Source: CAYJMQ01 sp964371555
GTDB lineage: Bacteria > Bdellovibrionota > JACOXK01 > 2-02-FULL-40-11
Reading direction: 5' to 3'
DNA length: 55,038 nt
NCBI GenBank assembly: GCA_964371555.1
Contig: CAYJMQ010000008.1
Location: 1 to 55,038 of the forward strand
Each line of letters opens with the position of its first letter. Position 1 is the first letter of the stretch. The translations under genes and the position numbers were made by a program. Under the pieces are notes generated by a model. The model worked only from the letters and a program-made list of their open reading frames with translations. It was not told where the DNA came from and did not search any database. Below, in pieces: positions 41,154-49,476 of this stretch.

Positions 41154-42172
41154 GCTCGGATCAGTCCATATTTTTGGACTTTTTGAATCAGTCCGGATCT
41201 TGAAATTCCAAGTTCACGTGAAACCTTTGATTTGTTTCCTTTATACTTAATGAGAGCCTCAATAACCATTTTCTTTTCCAGTGTCTCTATTGCCATCGGC
41301 AAACTTTTTTGGGCATCTATAATCGAATAGAGTTCTTTTAACGAAGAACCGATAATCTTTTCAGGGAGCACATCGATGGTGAAGTTTTTTTTATCGCCAT
41401 AATCGAGCAGGATTCGTTTGATTTCAAGTTTGAGTTCACTCATATTTCCAGGCCAATGATATTCAAGAAGCTTGTTCAATGTCGAGGGAGAGAAATCAAG
41501 CACATTTTTCTCATTTTTTGAAAATTCTCTTACAAAAAAATCGATCATTGGCAATAGATCTTCTTTACGTTCTCTCAAAGGGATCATCTGCAGCGTGATC
41601 AGTCTGATTTTTTTGATAACTTTGGGTTCCAGATCATTTGTCTGTTTTGCGGAAATCATCAAACGCGGGGGGGGTGTCTGATCAGTCAATTCAAGAATTT
41701 TTTTTTGCAGATAAGGAGTGGTAAGTGAAACCTCTGGCAGGTAAAGCGTGGAATTCTCAGGCCACTCTCTTTGTTCCCCGAATGCCCGGTCATAAGCGAT
41801 AAAAGGGCCTTTCCTTTCTGAACGAATATGAATGACGCGCGCGAGAGCCTCTTTTCCGGTCCCTCTTTCTCCAAGAATTAAAATAGGCGTCTCACTGTTT
41901 TTATATTTTTCAGCTGTTGTAAATGTTCTCTGCATCGCCTTGTTCTTACTTGAGAGGAATCCAAAATGTTCTTTGGAATTTAAATTGAGACGAAGAATCT
42001 CCATTTCATTTTGTTTTGTTTCGAGGTGGTCATCTAATGAGGAGAGTTCCCCCTCCAGATATTCTAACGAGTGAAGGATTTTGTGATAATCGGGGGTATC
42101 ATTTTCGCAATAATGCCTTGAAAAGCGCTCTTTGAGCCTTTCAACCTTTTTCTTCGCTGTTTCAGCAATCAT
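41081..42172 (-). CDS. Degenerate sigma-54 activator-like protein, no GAFTGA loop
   Basis: 363 residues from ATG 42172. A longer reading from TTG 42214 would begin inside the -12 element of the sigma-54 promoter. The N-terminus is a helical segment. The AAA domain keeps Walker A (GERGTGKEALA near residue 101) and the LITLQMIPLRERKEDLLPM and YHWPGNMSELKLEI parts. The segment that should carry GAFTGA is deleted, and Walker B reads LYLPEV, with Pro for Asp. The Fis-type helix-turn-helix NKSKVSRELGISRSGLIQKVQKYG is intact. A tail of about 25 residues past it overlaps the PilZ gene. It probably cannot activate sigma-54 and may act as a DNA-binding antagonist or partner. Confidence 0.8.
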   Translation of the reverse strand: MIAETAKKKVERLKERFSRHYCENDTPDYHKILHSLEYLEGELSSLDDHLETKQNEMEILRLNLNSKEHFGFLSSKNKAMQRTFTTAEKYKNSETPILILGERGTGKEALARVIHIRSERKGPFIAYDRAFGEQREWPENSTLYLPEVSLTTPYLQKKILELTDQTPPPRLMISAKQTNDLEPKVIKKIRLITLQMIPLRERKEDLLPMIDFFVREFSKNEKNVLDFSPSTLNKLLEYHWPGNMSELKLEIKRILLDYGDKKNFTIDVLPEKIIGSSLKELYSIIDAQKSLPMAIETLEKKMVIEALIKYKGNKSKVSRELGISRSGLIQKVQKYGLIRAYLSKFSDTNRRITSRNSGLMSIN

Positions 42173-42209
42173 CTTTTTCTTTTTCCCATGGGAGTTTCGC
42201 CGTCCAAAA

Positions 42210-42225
42210 AGCAATATCTATGCCA
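42210..42225 (-). promoter_or_regulatory. Sigma-54 (-24/-12) promoter of the degenerate regulator gene
   Basis: Read on the minus strand, TGGCATAGATATTGCT (42225-42210) fits TGGCACG-N4-TTGCW with the same two deviations as the promoter at 25063. Transcription should start near 42199, about 27 bases before ATG 42172. The region between it and 42364 contains no gene. An imperfect inverted repeat, CCTCCTTC/GAAAGAGG, lies about 20 bases upstream. Confidence 0.78.
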
Positions 42226-42363
42226 AGTTGCTTGACCCCTCTTTCGAAGGAGGCGAACGAGGCAAGGCTTGAATTTAAAAGATTTTTTGATTCAGTGAGG
42301 AAAAAGTAGGCAATCGAACCATTAAAGATTCGTTATTTTTTTCGTCCAGCGGATAGCCGTCGT

Positions 42364-43923
42364 CTACTTCTTGAGCATCCTGCGTTTATCAAGGCCGTAT
42401 TTTTCAACTTTCATGATGAGGCCTGCCCGGCTGATGCCAAGTTCTTTGGCGAGTTTCGATTTGTTCCACCCCGCGCGTCTCAGCCCTTCTTTAATCATCT
42501 CCCTTTCAAGTTCTTCAAGGGCATCTTTGAGTTTTCCCTGGATACGAACCCCCTGAACCTTCCCCTTTTCGCCAAAGTTCTTGATACGGGGAGAAAGCAT
42601 ATCGGCGGTGATTTTTAGCTCGGTTCCCGCCAGAACATTGAGTCTTTCCATCTCGTTTTCGAGCTCTCGCACGTTTCCTGGCCAATGGTAATCCAGAAGT
42701 TTCTCCATGGTGCGCTTTGCAATCATCTTCTTTTTTCCCCCTGTTTCCTTCGCGCACTTTTCCAGGAAAGAATCGATCAGGAGCGGAATGTCCTCTTTTC
42801 GTTCCCGCAAGGGGGGGACATGAATATTAATGACGTTAATCCGGTAGTAGAGGTCTTCTCTGAATTCACCGCGTTCAACCATTTCTTTCAGGTCTTTATT
42901 GCTGGCCGCAAGAATGCGGACATTGACCCTTCTAAGATCTGTCGCCCCCACCGGAATGAATGTCCCTTCCTGGAGGACGCGCAGGATTTTCACCTGCATT
43001 GCGGTCGACATATCCCCTATTTCATCGAGAAAGAATGTGCCTTTGTCCGCAACTTCAAAAAGCCCTTTTTTGTCTCTGACTGCCCCTGTAAAGGATCCTT
43101 TCACGTGCCCGAACAGCTCGGAGTCGAGCAGGTTTTCATTGAATGCTGAGCAGTTTTGAGTGACAAAAACCTTGTCTTTTCTGGGACTGTTATAGTGGAT
43201 GGCACGGGCGATGAGTTCCTTTCCGGTTCCGTTTTCTCCCTGAATCAGACAGGTACTCTCGGAAAGCTTAATTTTATCAAGGAGATCATAGAGATCTTGC
43301 ATCGGTTTACTTCTGCCAATCATCGTGCCATATCGATATCTAACCCCTAATTCTTTGTTGAGCTCATCGATGCGCTCTTCACGAACGGAAATTTCGCTGT
43401 GAAGGGTGATAATTTCTTCAGCAACAAGGCTTACGAGTTCTATAAAATAAGACATTTCCTGGGATTTAATGGTCTTAATGCTTCCAATCGCTTCTTTGAC
43501 ATCTTCGCCCCCAATGGCCAATGCTTTAAGATTCTTCGAAAGCTCTGCTGATTGGACATCAAAGTTGGAATCTTTGAAAAAACCAACAGCGACGACGCTT
43601 CCCATAAATTCATCCGAAATATAAATCGGAAAAGCAGTCGCAGAAAGACCGATGTCCCATGTTTCTGTCAAATGCTCCTTTCCGACTTTTCGGAGTTCCT
43701 GCGTGATTTTTTTGGAAAATTCTGAAAAGCTGTCAAATCCGGCGGAGGTATTTAGAATGAGATTCAGGGCCGCATTTTTAAATGTCTTTGCTTCATCTTT
43801 GTCGATTTCTCTTAAAAATCCCCTGTCATCCGCAAAAAAGATTTCAATATTCCACCAGTCGCTCAAAATTTCTTTCAATTTTCGGACTACGTGGAGGTGT
43901 TCAAATTCGCTCCAGTCAAACAT
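42364..43923 (-). CDS. Sigma-54-dependent activator with an N-terminal sensory domain
   Basis: 519 residues. The N-terminal 120 residues look like a PocR/GAF-type sensory domain (LSDWWNIEIFFADDRGFLREI, AFPIYISDEFMGSVVAVGFF). A helical linker covers about 150-195. The AAA domain is complete: Walker A GENGTGKE (229-236), GSFTGA (276-281) for the sigma-54 contact, Walker B FFLDEI (297-302) and PPLRERKEDIPLLI. The C-terminal Fis-type HTH is NKSKLAKELGISRAGLIMKVEKYGL. It is the obvious candidate to drive the two sigma-54 promoters here. Its own promoter is sigma-70 type. Confidence 0.92.
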   Translation of the reverse strand: MFDWSEFEHLHVVRKLKEILSDWWNIEIFFADDRGFLREIDKDEAKTFKNAALNLILNTSAGFDSFSEFSKKITQELRKVGKEHLTETWDIGLSATAFPIYISDEFMGSVVAVGFFKDSNFDVQSAELSKNLKALAIGGEDVKEAIGSIKTIKSQEMSYFIELVSLVAEEIITLHSEISVREERIDELNKELGVRYRYGTMIGRSKPMQDLYDLLDKIKLSESTCLIQGENGTGKELIARAIHYNSPRKDKVFVTQNCSAFNENLLDSELFGHVKGSFTGAVRDKKGLFEVADKGTFFLDEIGDMSTAMQVKILRVLQEGTFIPVGATDLRRVNVRILAASNKDLKEMVERGEFREDLYYRINVINIHVPPLRERKEDIPLLIDSFLEKCAKETGGKKKMIAKRTMEKLLDYHWPGNVRELENEMERLNVLAGTELKITADMLSPRIKNFGEKGKVQGVRIQGKLKDALEELEREMIKEGLRRAGWNKSKLAKELGISRAGLIMKVEKYGLDKRRMLKK

Positions 43924-44024
43924 GGTTAATTATTTGCCCCCCTGATTTTCTAACTTTCTCTGTTGTTTGTTTGGAACAACTGTTGATAATTTAGACGTTT
44001 TATTTCACTTCGTATATCAACTCC

Positions 44025-44052
44025 ATGTTATCTGAAACAAGATGAATGTCAA
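44025..44052 (-). promoter_or_regulatory. Sigma-70-type promoter of the sigma-54 activator gene
   Basis: A perfect TTGACA (44052-44047), 16 bases, TAACAT (44030-44025, 4 of 6). It gives a leader of about 95 bases. An 11-bp palindrome, ACACT-A-AGTGT (44075-44085), lies upstream of the -35 and could be an operator. Confidence 0.6.
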
Positions 44053-44092
44053 CATAAAATTGTACATTTATTTTACACTAAGTGTTCTAATA

Positions 44093-46870
44093 TTAGACGC
44101 CTATCTGAAGGGGATTCAAAACCCTTCTCAAAAACTGACCGGTGAACGATGATGGGATATTTGCAATGGTTTCCGGGGTTCCTGTTCCAACGATGCTCCC
44201 CCCCCGCTCTCCCCCCTCGGGACCGAGGTCGATGATGTGGTCGGCAGTTTTCATAACATCCAGATTATGCTCAATGACGACAACGGTATTCCCCCTATCA
44301 ACAAGTTCATCAAGGACCCCTAATAATTTTTTAATGTCATCGACATGCAGACCTGTGGTCGGCTCATCCAGAATATAAAGGGTGTTTTTTGCATCGACTG
44401 AAAGCTCTTTGGCGATCTTTAATCGCTGTGCCTCACCGCCAGAAAGGGTTGTTGCTGATTGCCCGAGCCGTAGATAGCCCAAGCCAACCGATTGCAGAAT
44501 CTCAAGTTTTTTCCTGATCTTTGTGTAGGCGAGAAAAAAATCGGATGCCTCATCAACCGTCATATCGAGTATGGCTGAGATGTTTTTTCCGCGGTAGGAA
44601 ATTTGAAGGACCTCCATTTTAAATTTTTTCCCCTGACAGAGTTCGCAGGTAAGATAAATATCGGCAAGAAAATGCATTTCGACTTTTTGAAAACCGTCCC
44701 CCTCACAGGTTTCACAGCGCCCCCCCCGCACATTGAAGGAGAAGGAGGCGGCTGTATAGCCCCTCTTTTTGCTTTCAGACTGGGCGGCAAAAATCTTTCG
44801 GATTTCATCGTAAACTTTCATATAAGTTACAGGATTGGAGCGGGGGCTTTTGCCGATCGGCTGCTGGTTTAAAAGACGGACCCCCTGCAGGCGCTTAAAA
44901 CCAGAAATGCTTTTAAAGCGCCCAATTTTGTCGGTGGAGGTTTTAAAAATCCGGGCCAGCGCATTGCAGAGCGTTTCATGTATTAAAGAACTTTTTCCCG
45001 ATCCCGAAACTCCTGTGACGCAGATGAATAAATTGAGTGGGAGAACAAGATCGACTGATTTTAAATTGTGATGTGTTGCCCCATAGAGCCGTAGAGCATG
45101 ATCTTTCGGCTTTCTTCTTTCCTTCGGAAGGGAAATTTGCTGCTGATAGTTGAGATAAGACGAAGTCAATGTGTTGGAATTTAAAAACTCTTTAAAGGAG
45201 CCCTGAAATTGAATGTTTCCCCCTTTTTCACCCCCATGGGGACCCAATTCCACCACATAATCAGAAGAACGAATCATCTCAGGGTCATGTTCAACAACAA
45301 TCACGGTATTTCGCTGATCGCGCAGGCGCCGCAGAGTGGAAATCAGACGTTTGGTGTCTCTGGGATGAAGGCCAATGCTCGGTTCGTCAAGGACATAGAT
45401 TGTTTCCACAAGCTGAGCGCCCAGCTGATTGCCGAGATTGATCCTCTGGGCTTCCCCCCCTGAAAGGGTTCTCGTCAAGCGATTCAGTGTGAGATAATCG
45501 AGACCCACCTGATGTAGAAAATCGAGTCTTCCTGTAATTTGCCTGAGAATTTCTTTGGACGCATCTCCCTCAAAAGGGGTTAGTTTTAACAATGTAAAAA
45601 ACTTTTTGGCTTCTTCAACGGTCATTGCGTGAATAGCCGAAATGGGTTTTTCCTGAACGGTTACAAAATTTGTTTCCGCGCGAAGCCTTCGACCGCTGCA
45701 GAGAGGGCAGATGAAAGCGCTTTTATATCTGCTCAAAAAAACGCGCACCGCCATTTTATATTTCTTTCTTTCGAGGCGTTTGAAGAAACCATGAATTCCA
45801 TTGAAGCCTTTGGTTCCTTCGAAAAGCTCTTTTTTAAAATCCGGGGGGAGCTCTTTATACGGGGCGCCGAGCGGTATTTTTTTCTTTCTCGCAAATTCAA
45901 AGAGACGCTTTTCCCACTGTTTGAGACTAGGCTTCGTCCAGGGATCAATCGCGCCCTGCGCCAGCGTTAAATTTTTGTTTGGGACGACAAGATCTTCATC
46001 AATCAAAAGATTGTTTCCAAAACCATTGCAAGAGGCACAGGCTCCATAGGGATGATTAAATGAAAAGAAAGAGGGGAGCGTGTCGGGAAATTTTTCATCA
46101 CATTCATTACATCTCAAAAAGATTGAATACTTATGAAGTTTTCCCCCCTCATCCTGAATCCATGCTTTTCCTTTCGTTTCCTGATAGGCAATTTCCAAAG
46201 AATCGGTCAGTTTTGATTCAACACCCGGCTTTACCATCAGCCGATCCAAAACCACTTTCACAACAGGCTCGAGTGGCAGTCCTGCAGCAGGGTAGGAGGC
46301 GTCATGGAGGTCTATGACCCCCTCTTTTCCAAGAACCCGACTCAGTCCCTTTTGAAGCAGGGTTTTAAGAAATTGTTTTTTCGAAACCCCCTCCGTTTCA
46401 AAAGGGGCTATCACAATGATTTTTTGCCCGGCGGGCTTTGAGAGGGTTTCATGGGCGATATCTGAAATTGAATTTTTTTGGATTGGCACTTTGCATTTCG
46501 GACATGACACTTTTCCGATTTTTGAAAAGAGGAGTCGCAAATAATCATAGATATCTGTTGATGTTGCAACCGTTGCCCTTGAATTTTTAACCCTGTTTTT
46601 TTGTTCGATCGCAATCGTGGGACAGATATTTTCAATATGATCCATCTCAGGCCTTTGGATCCGTTCCAGAAATTGGCGGGCATAGGTCGAGAGCGATTCC
46701 ATATAGAGTCTTTGTCCTTCGGCGTAGATCGTATCGAACGCGAGCGAAGATTTCCCCGATCCACTCGGTCCGGTAATGACGGTGAGTTCATGGTGGGGAA
46801 TCTCTATATTTAAGTTCTTAAGATTATTCTGTCTTGCCCCTCTAATGAGGAGGCTTCGTTTTTCTGGCAT
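44093..46870 (-). CDS. uvrA: UvrABC excinuclease subunit A
   Basis: Damage-recognition ATPase of nucleotide excision repair, 925 residues from ATG 46870 (MPEKRSLLIRGARQNNLKN). The first P-loop is GPSGSGKSSLAFDT, the second GVSGSGKSSLIHETL near 620. The ABC signatures are TRTLSGGEAQRINLG and ATTLSGGEAQRLKIA. Zinc modules are CNECDE...CASCNG and CETCEG...CELCQG. An in-frame ATG at 46924 lies upstream of the promoter and is not used. There is no Shine-Dalgarno, and the leader is predicted at 6-7 bases. Confidence 0.96.
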   Translation of the reverse strand: MPEKRSLLIRGARQNNLKNLNIEIPHHELTVITGPSGSGKSSLAFDTIYAEGQRLYMESLSTYARQFLERIQRPEMDHIENICPTIAIEQKNRVKNSRATVATSTDIYDYLRLLFSKIGKVSCPKCKVPIQKNSISDIAHETLSKPAGQKIIVIAPFETEGVSKKQFLKTLLQKGLSRVLGKEGVIDLHDASYPAAGLPLEPVVKVVLDRLMVKPGVESKLTDSLEIAYQETKGKAWIQDEGGKLHKYSIFLRCNECDEKFPDTLPSFFSFNHPYGACASCNGFGNNLLIDEDLVVPNKNLTLAQGAIDPWTKPSLKQWEKRLFEFARKKKIPLGAPYKELPPDFKKELFEGTKGFNGIHGFFKRLERKKYKMAVRVFLSRYKSAFICPLCSGRRLRAETNFVTVQEKPISAIHAMTVEEAKKFFTLLKLTPFEGDASKEILRQITGRLDFLHQVGLDYLTLNRLTRTLSGGEAQRINLGNQLGAQLVETIYVLDEPSIGLHPRDTKRLISTLRRLRDQRNTVIVVEHDPEMIRSSDYVVELGPHGGEKGGNIQFQGSFKEFLNSNTLTSSYLNYQQQISLPKERRKPKDHALRLYGATHHNLKSVDLVLPLNLFICVTGVSGSGKSSLIHETLCNALARIFKTSTDKIGRFKSISGFKRLQGVRLLNQQPIGKSPRSNPVTYMKVYDEIRKIFAAQSESKKRGYTAASFSFNVRGGRCETCEGDGFQKVEMHFLADIYLTCELCQGKKFKMEVLQISYRGKNISAILDMTVDEASDFFLAYTKIRKKLEILQSVGLGYLRLGQSATTLSGGEAQRLKIAKELSVDAKNTLYILDEPTTGLHVDDIKKLLGVLDELVDRGNTVVVIEHNLDVMKTADHIIDLGPEGGERGGSIVGTGTPETIANIPSSFTGQFLRRVLNPLQIGV

Positions 46871-46883
46871 ATTGAAACAACAA

Positions 46884-46912
46884 AGGATAGTCCAGACTTT
46901 AAGGGGGGTCAA
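46884..46912 (-). promoter_or_regulatory. Sigma-70-type promoter of uvrA
   Basis: TTGACC (46912-46907), 17 bases, TATCCT (46889-46884). The -10 is 13 bases from ATG 46870. No LexA-like box was recognised around it. It is divergent to the DUF4143 promoter 40 bases away. Confidence 0.65.
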
Positions 46913-46952
46913 TACACCCGTCATCCTAAAATGATAAAAACATAAAATTAGA

Positions 46953-46987
46953 TTGCTAACGGTCTAAACGTTAGGTATACTAACGTT
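46953..46987 (+). promoter_or_regulatory. Promoter with palindromic operator before DUF4143 ATPase copy 2
   Basis: TTGCTA (46953-46958), 17 bases, TATACT (46976-46981), then six bases to ATG 46988. AACGTTAG-GTATA-CTAACGTT (46967-46987) is a perfect 8-bp inverted repeat centred on the -10 box and abutting the start codon. A third half-site, AACGTTA (46991-46997), lies inside the gene. This looks like an autoregulatory operator on a leaderless gene. Confidence 0.7.
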
Positions 46988-48295
46988 ATGAACGTTAATG
47001 AGAAAAATGTCCTCCTGGCCCGTGGTGAAATCGACCGGGATGACCTTTGGCCCAAATTACTTGAGATGGAAAGCAAAGCTGCCCAATTCCAGTTTGATTT
47101 TGGATTGAAGGAGTTACCGATGGAGCCAGGCATCTTAATTATTCGTGGCCCCAGGCAATATGGGAAAAGTACATGGATAGAACAGGAGTTGCGTTGGACA
47201 ATTGGGCATTTTGGAAAAGGGACAGCATTTTATTTAAATGGAGACGAGCTCAATTCTGCCAATGAACTTGCTGAAAATCTCTTGAAGTTAGAAGCTTCAT
47301 TTAACAAGGACGCAAAAGTGAAGCGCATATTCATTGATGAAATTACATCCGTTCCAGATTGGGAAAAGGGGGTAAAGAACGTCATTGATCAGGGGAGGCT
47401 AAGAGACGTCTTAGTGATCACAACAGGGTCAAAGGCTTTAGAGCTCAGGCGTGGGAGCGAGAGGCTCCCTGGGCGAAAAGGGAGGCTCAAGCGAACAAAC
47501 TATTTCTTTTTGCCTGTTTCATATAAAGATTTTTTCGAAAATTGTGGCCGGGAGCTGGAGGAAAACGCATGGATTGCTTATCTTCTTTCGGGCGGTTCCC
47601 CCATTGGCGCAAATGATATTTATCAGTTTGAAAAACTTCCAGACTATTTTTTAGAATTGGTGCGGGATTGGGTATATGGAGAAATTGTTGAAAGTGGAAG
47701 GAGTAGAGTCCTCCTGAATAATTTGTTGCGGGCGCTATTTCGATTTGGGGGAAGTCCTGTCGGTTTTGCGAAGCTGGCAAGAGAATCATCTATGGCCAAT
47801 AATACGGTTGCGGCTGGGTATATAGAACAGTTGGCTGATTTGATGTGTGTGATTCCTTTATGGCCGTGGGATCATGACCGTAAGATCTTACTTCCCCGGA
47901 AACCTTGTAAATTTCCTTTCGTTAATTTAGCAGCGGCAGTTGCGTTTCATCCCAAAAAACCTATCATGATACATGAATTTCAGAATCTTCATGATTCAGA
48001 AAAGTCAATGCTTATTGAGTGGTTGGTTTGTCAGGAGCTTTGGAGAAGAGTGGCAAGAGAAGGAGGGAATCCTGAAGAAGTGGGATTTTGGCAGTCCAAA
48101 GAACATGAAATAGATTTTGTTACAATTCATGAGGAATTTTTTGAAGTCAAATTAGGACGGACCGGACCTTTGGATTTTGCATGGTTTCCAAAAATCTTTC
48201 CACGAAAAAAGTTAACCGTGATTTGTCAGACCCCTTTTGAAACGAGCCATGTTAAAGGCATATCGCTCCATCAGTTTCTTTTAGAGGAAGATTGA
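46988..48295 (+). CDS. AAA ATPase with DUF4143-like domain (copy 2)
   Basis: 435 residues. The ATPase domain has Walker A GPRQYGKST near residue 53, Walker B RIFIDEITSV near 115 and LVITTGSKALELR near 150. The C-terminal domain has a PD-(D/E)xK-like core: SKEHEIDFVTIHEEFFEVKLG near 378-397. Same general family as 17543-18691 but only distantly alike. The start is set by the promoter geometry. It converges on the response-regulator gene, with a hairpin between them. Confidence 0.85.
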   Translation: MNVNEKNVLLARGEIDRDDLWPKLLEMESKAAQFQFDFGLKELPMEPGILIIRGPRQYGKSTWIEQELRWTIGHFGKGTAFYLNGDELNSANELAENLLKLEASFNKDAKVKRIFIDEITSVPDWEKGVKNVIDQGRLRDVLVITTGSKALELRRGSERLPGRKGRLKRTNYFFLPVSYKDFFENCGRELEENAWIAYLLSGGSPIGANDIYQFEKLPDYFLELVRDWVYGEIVESGRSRVLLNNLLRALFRFGGSPVGFAKLARESSMANNTVAAGYIEQLADLMCVIPLWPWDHDRKILLPRKPCKFPFVNLAAAVAFHPKKPIMIHEFQNLHDSEKSMLIEWLVCQELWRRVAREGGNPEEVGFWQSKEHEIDFVTIHEEFFEVKLGRTGPLDFAWFPKIFPRKKLTVICQTPFETSHVKGISLHQFLLEED

Positions 48296-48305
48296 GGACG
48301 TTTAC

Positions 48306-48324
48306 GCCAGCTCGAAGGGCTGGC
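48306..48324. terminator. Weak terminator hairpin between convergent genes
   Basis: GCCAGC and GCTGGC form a 6-bp stem around a seven-base loop. A T-rich stretch (TAGTTTTTC) starts about 12 bases downstream on the plus strand, further than in a standard rho-independent terminator. It may still mark the end of the DUF4143 transcript. Confidence 0.4.
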
Positions 48325-48331
48325 ATATCTA

Positions 48332-48694
48332 TTATAGTTTTTCTTTAATCAAAGCCAAAAGATCGTCGATATTCTCAAAGGGCTTGGTGAGATAGGCGCT
48401 GACTTGAAGATCTTTGGCCTGCTTTTCAGTTGAATAATCCCCATAAGCGGTCATAAAAATCACAGGAATTTCAATTTTTTCTTCTTTCATCTTCTCAAGA
48501 ACTTCAAGCCCCGTCAGTCTCGGCATCATCATGTCGAGAATAATGAGATCGGGTTTCGTTTTTCGAATCAGTTCGAGCCCTTTTTCACCATCTTCAGCAA
48601 TCTGAATTTCATAGGATTCATTTTTTAAAGCGCGACTCAGCACGCGGGTGATGATCGATTCATCGTCAATAATGAGCAATTTTTTTCTGTTCAT
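48332..48694 (-). CDS. Single-domain response regulator (CheY-like)
   Basis: A 120-residue receiver domain alone. Acidic pocket IDDES near residues 8-12, phospho-acceptor Asp in LIILDMMMPRLTG near 54, Thr in IFMTAYG near 83 and Lys in YLTKPF near 105. It has no output domain, so it probably relays phosphate or binds a target protein. It overlaps uppP by four bases and is the last gene of the GGDEF-kinase-uppP operon, so the kinase at 49477 is its likely partner. Confidence 0.93.
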   Translation of the reverse strand: MNRKKLLIIDDESIITRVLSRALKNESYEIQIAEDGEKGLELIRKTKPDLIILDMMMPRLTGLEVLEKMKEEKIEIPVIFMTAYGDYSTEKQAKDLQVSAYLTKPFENIDDLLALIKEKL

Positions 48695-49470
48695 TTTAGA
48701 TAATACGAAAGCGCGAGAGCGCCGCTGCCAACAAGCAGACAGTAGTAACTGAATTTAAAAAGATTCCCCTGCCGAACCCAGCGAATCAGAAAAAGCAGCG
48801 CGCCAACGCCGATCAAACAGGAGGTGATAGAGCCAGCCGCAAAGAGAGGGAGCCATGAGATGTCGAGTGGGGGTGTTTTGAGAAGCTTAAGAGCTGCGGC
48901 GCCGGCAACGGCAGGGATGGAAAGGAGAAAAGAGAAAGCAATGGCATCCCGGCGAGGGACTTTCAATAAAACGGCCGTTGCAATGGTTGAGCCGGATCGG
49001 GAAATGCCTGGTATAAGCGCAATGCTTTGAGCAACCCCAATTAAAAAGGCCTTTGGAAATGTCATGTCGGAAAAGAGAAAACCATCCAGTTCAAGGGGTT
49101 TTTGTCTGACAAAGCGTGTGATCCATAGCCAAACAGATGTGATGAGAAGCCCAATTGCGGCAATTCTCATCGAGCCGAAATTTTTTTCAATGGCATCGAG
49201 AAACATAAAACCAGCAGTAGCTGCCGGAATCGACGCAACCCCAATCAAAAGAATGGCTCGAAGAGAAGTGAGCATTTTAAAAATTTCTTTATAAAAAATA
49301 ATGACTGTTGCCGCGAGGGTTCCAAGATGGAGAAAAATATCAAAAAGCAGTTCAGGTTCTCTCATCCCCAGAAGCTGCTGGCAGATGACCAGATGGCCGG
49401 AGCTGCTAACGGGCAGAAACTCGGTAATTCCTTGAATGACACCCAATATCAGCGATTCAAATATATTCAT
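48691..49470 (-). CDS. uppP: Undecaprenyl-diphosphatase
   Basis: A 259-residue membrane enzyme of the BacA/UppP family that recycles the lipid carrier for peptidoglycan and surface polysaccharides. The two catalytic motifs are GITEFLPVSSSGHLVI near residue 15 and ALIPGISRSGSTIATAVLL near 155, with about eight membrane helices. It is lodged between a sensor kinase and a response regulator, overlapping the latter by four bases. This is an unusual place for the gene. Confidence 0.95.
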   Translation of the reverse strand: MNIFESLILGVIQGITEFLPVSSSGHLVICQQLLGMREPELLFDIFLHLGTLAATVIIFYKEIFKMLTSLRAILLIGVASIPAATAGFMFLDAIEKNFGSMRIAAIGLLITSVWLWITRFVRQKPLELDGFLFSDMTFPKAFLIGVAQSIALIPGISRSGSTIATAVLLKVPRRDAIAFSFLLSIPAVAGAAALKLLKTPPLDISWLPLFAAGSITSCLIGVGALLFLIRWVRQGNLFKFSYYCLLVGSGALALSYYLK

Positions 49471-49476
49471 AAAATG

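Noticed and set aside
42172..42214. TTG start at 42214 for the degenerate activator
   Set aside because: That TTG is the -12 element of the sigma-54 promoter and could not be in the transcript.
46870..46924. N-terminal extension of UvrA from the in-frame ATG at 46924
   Set aside because: The segment contains a good promoter (46884-46912), and family members begin at the later Met.
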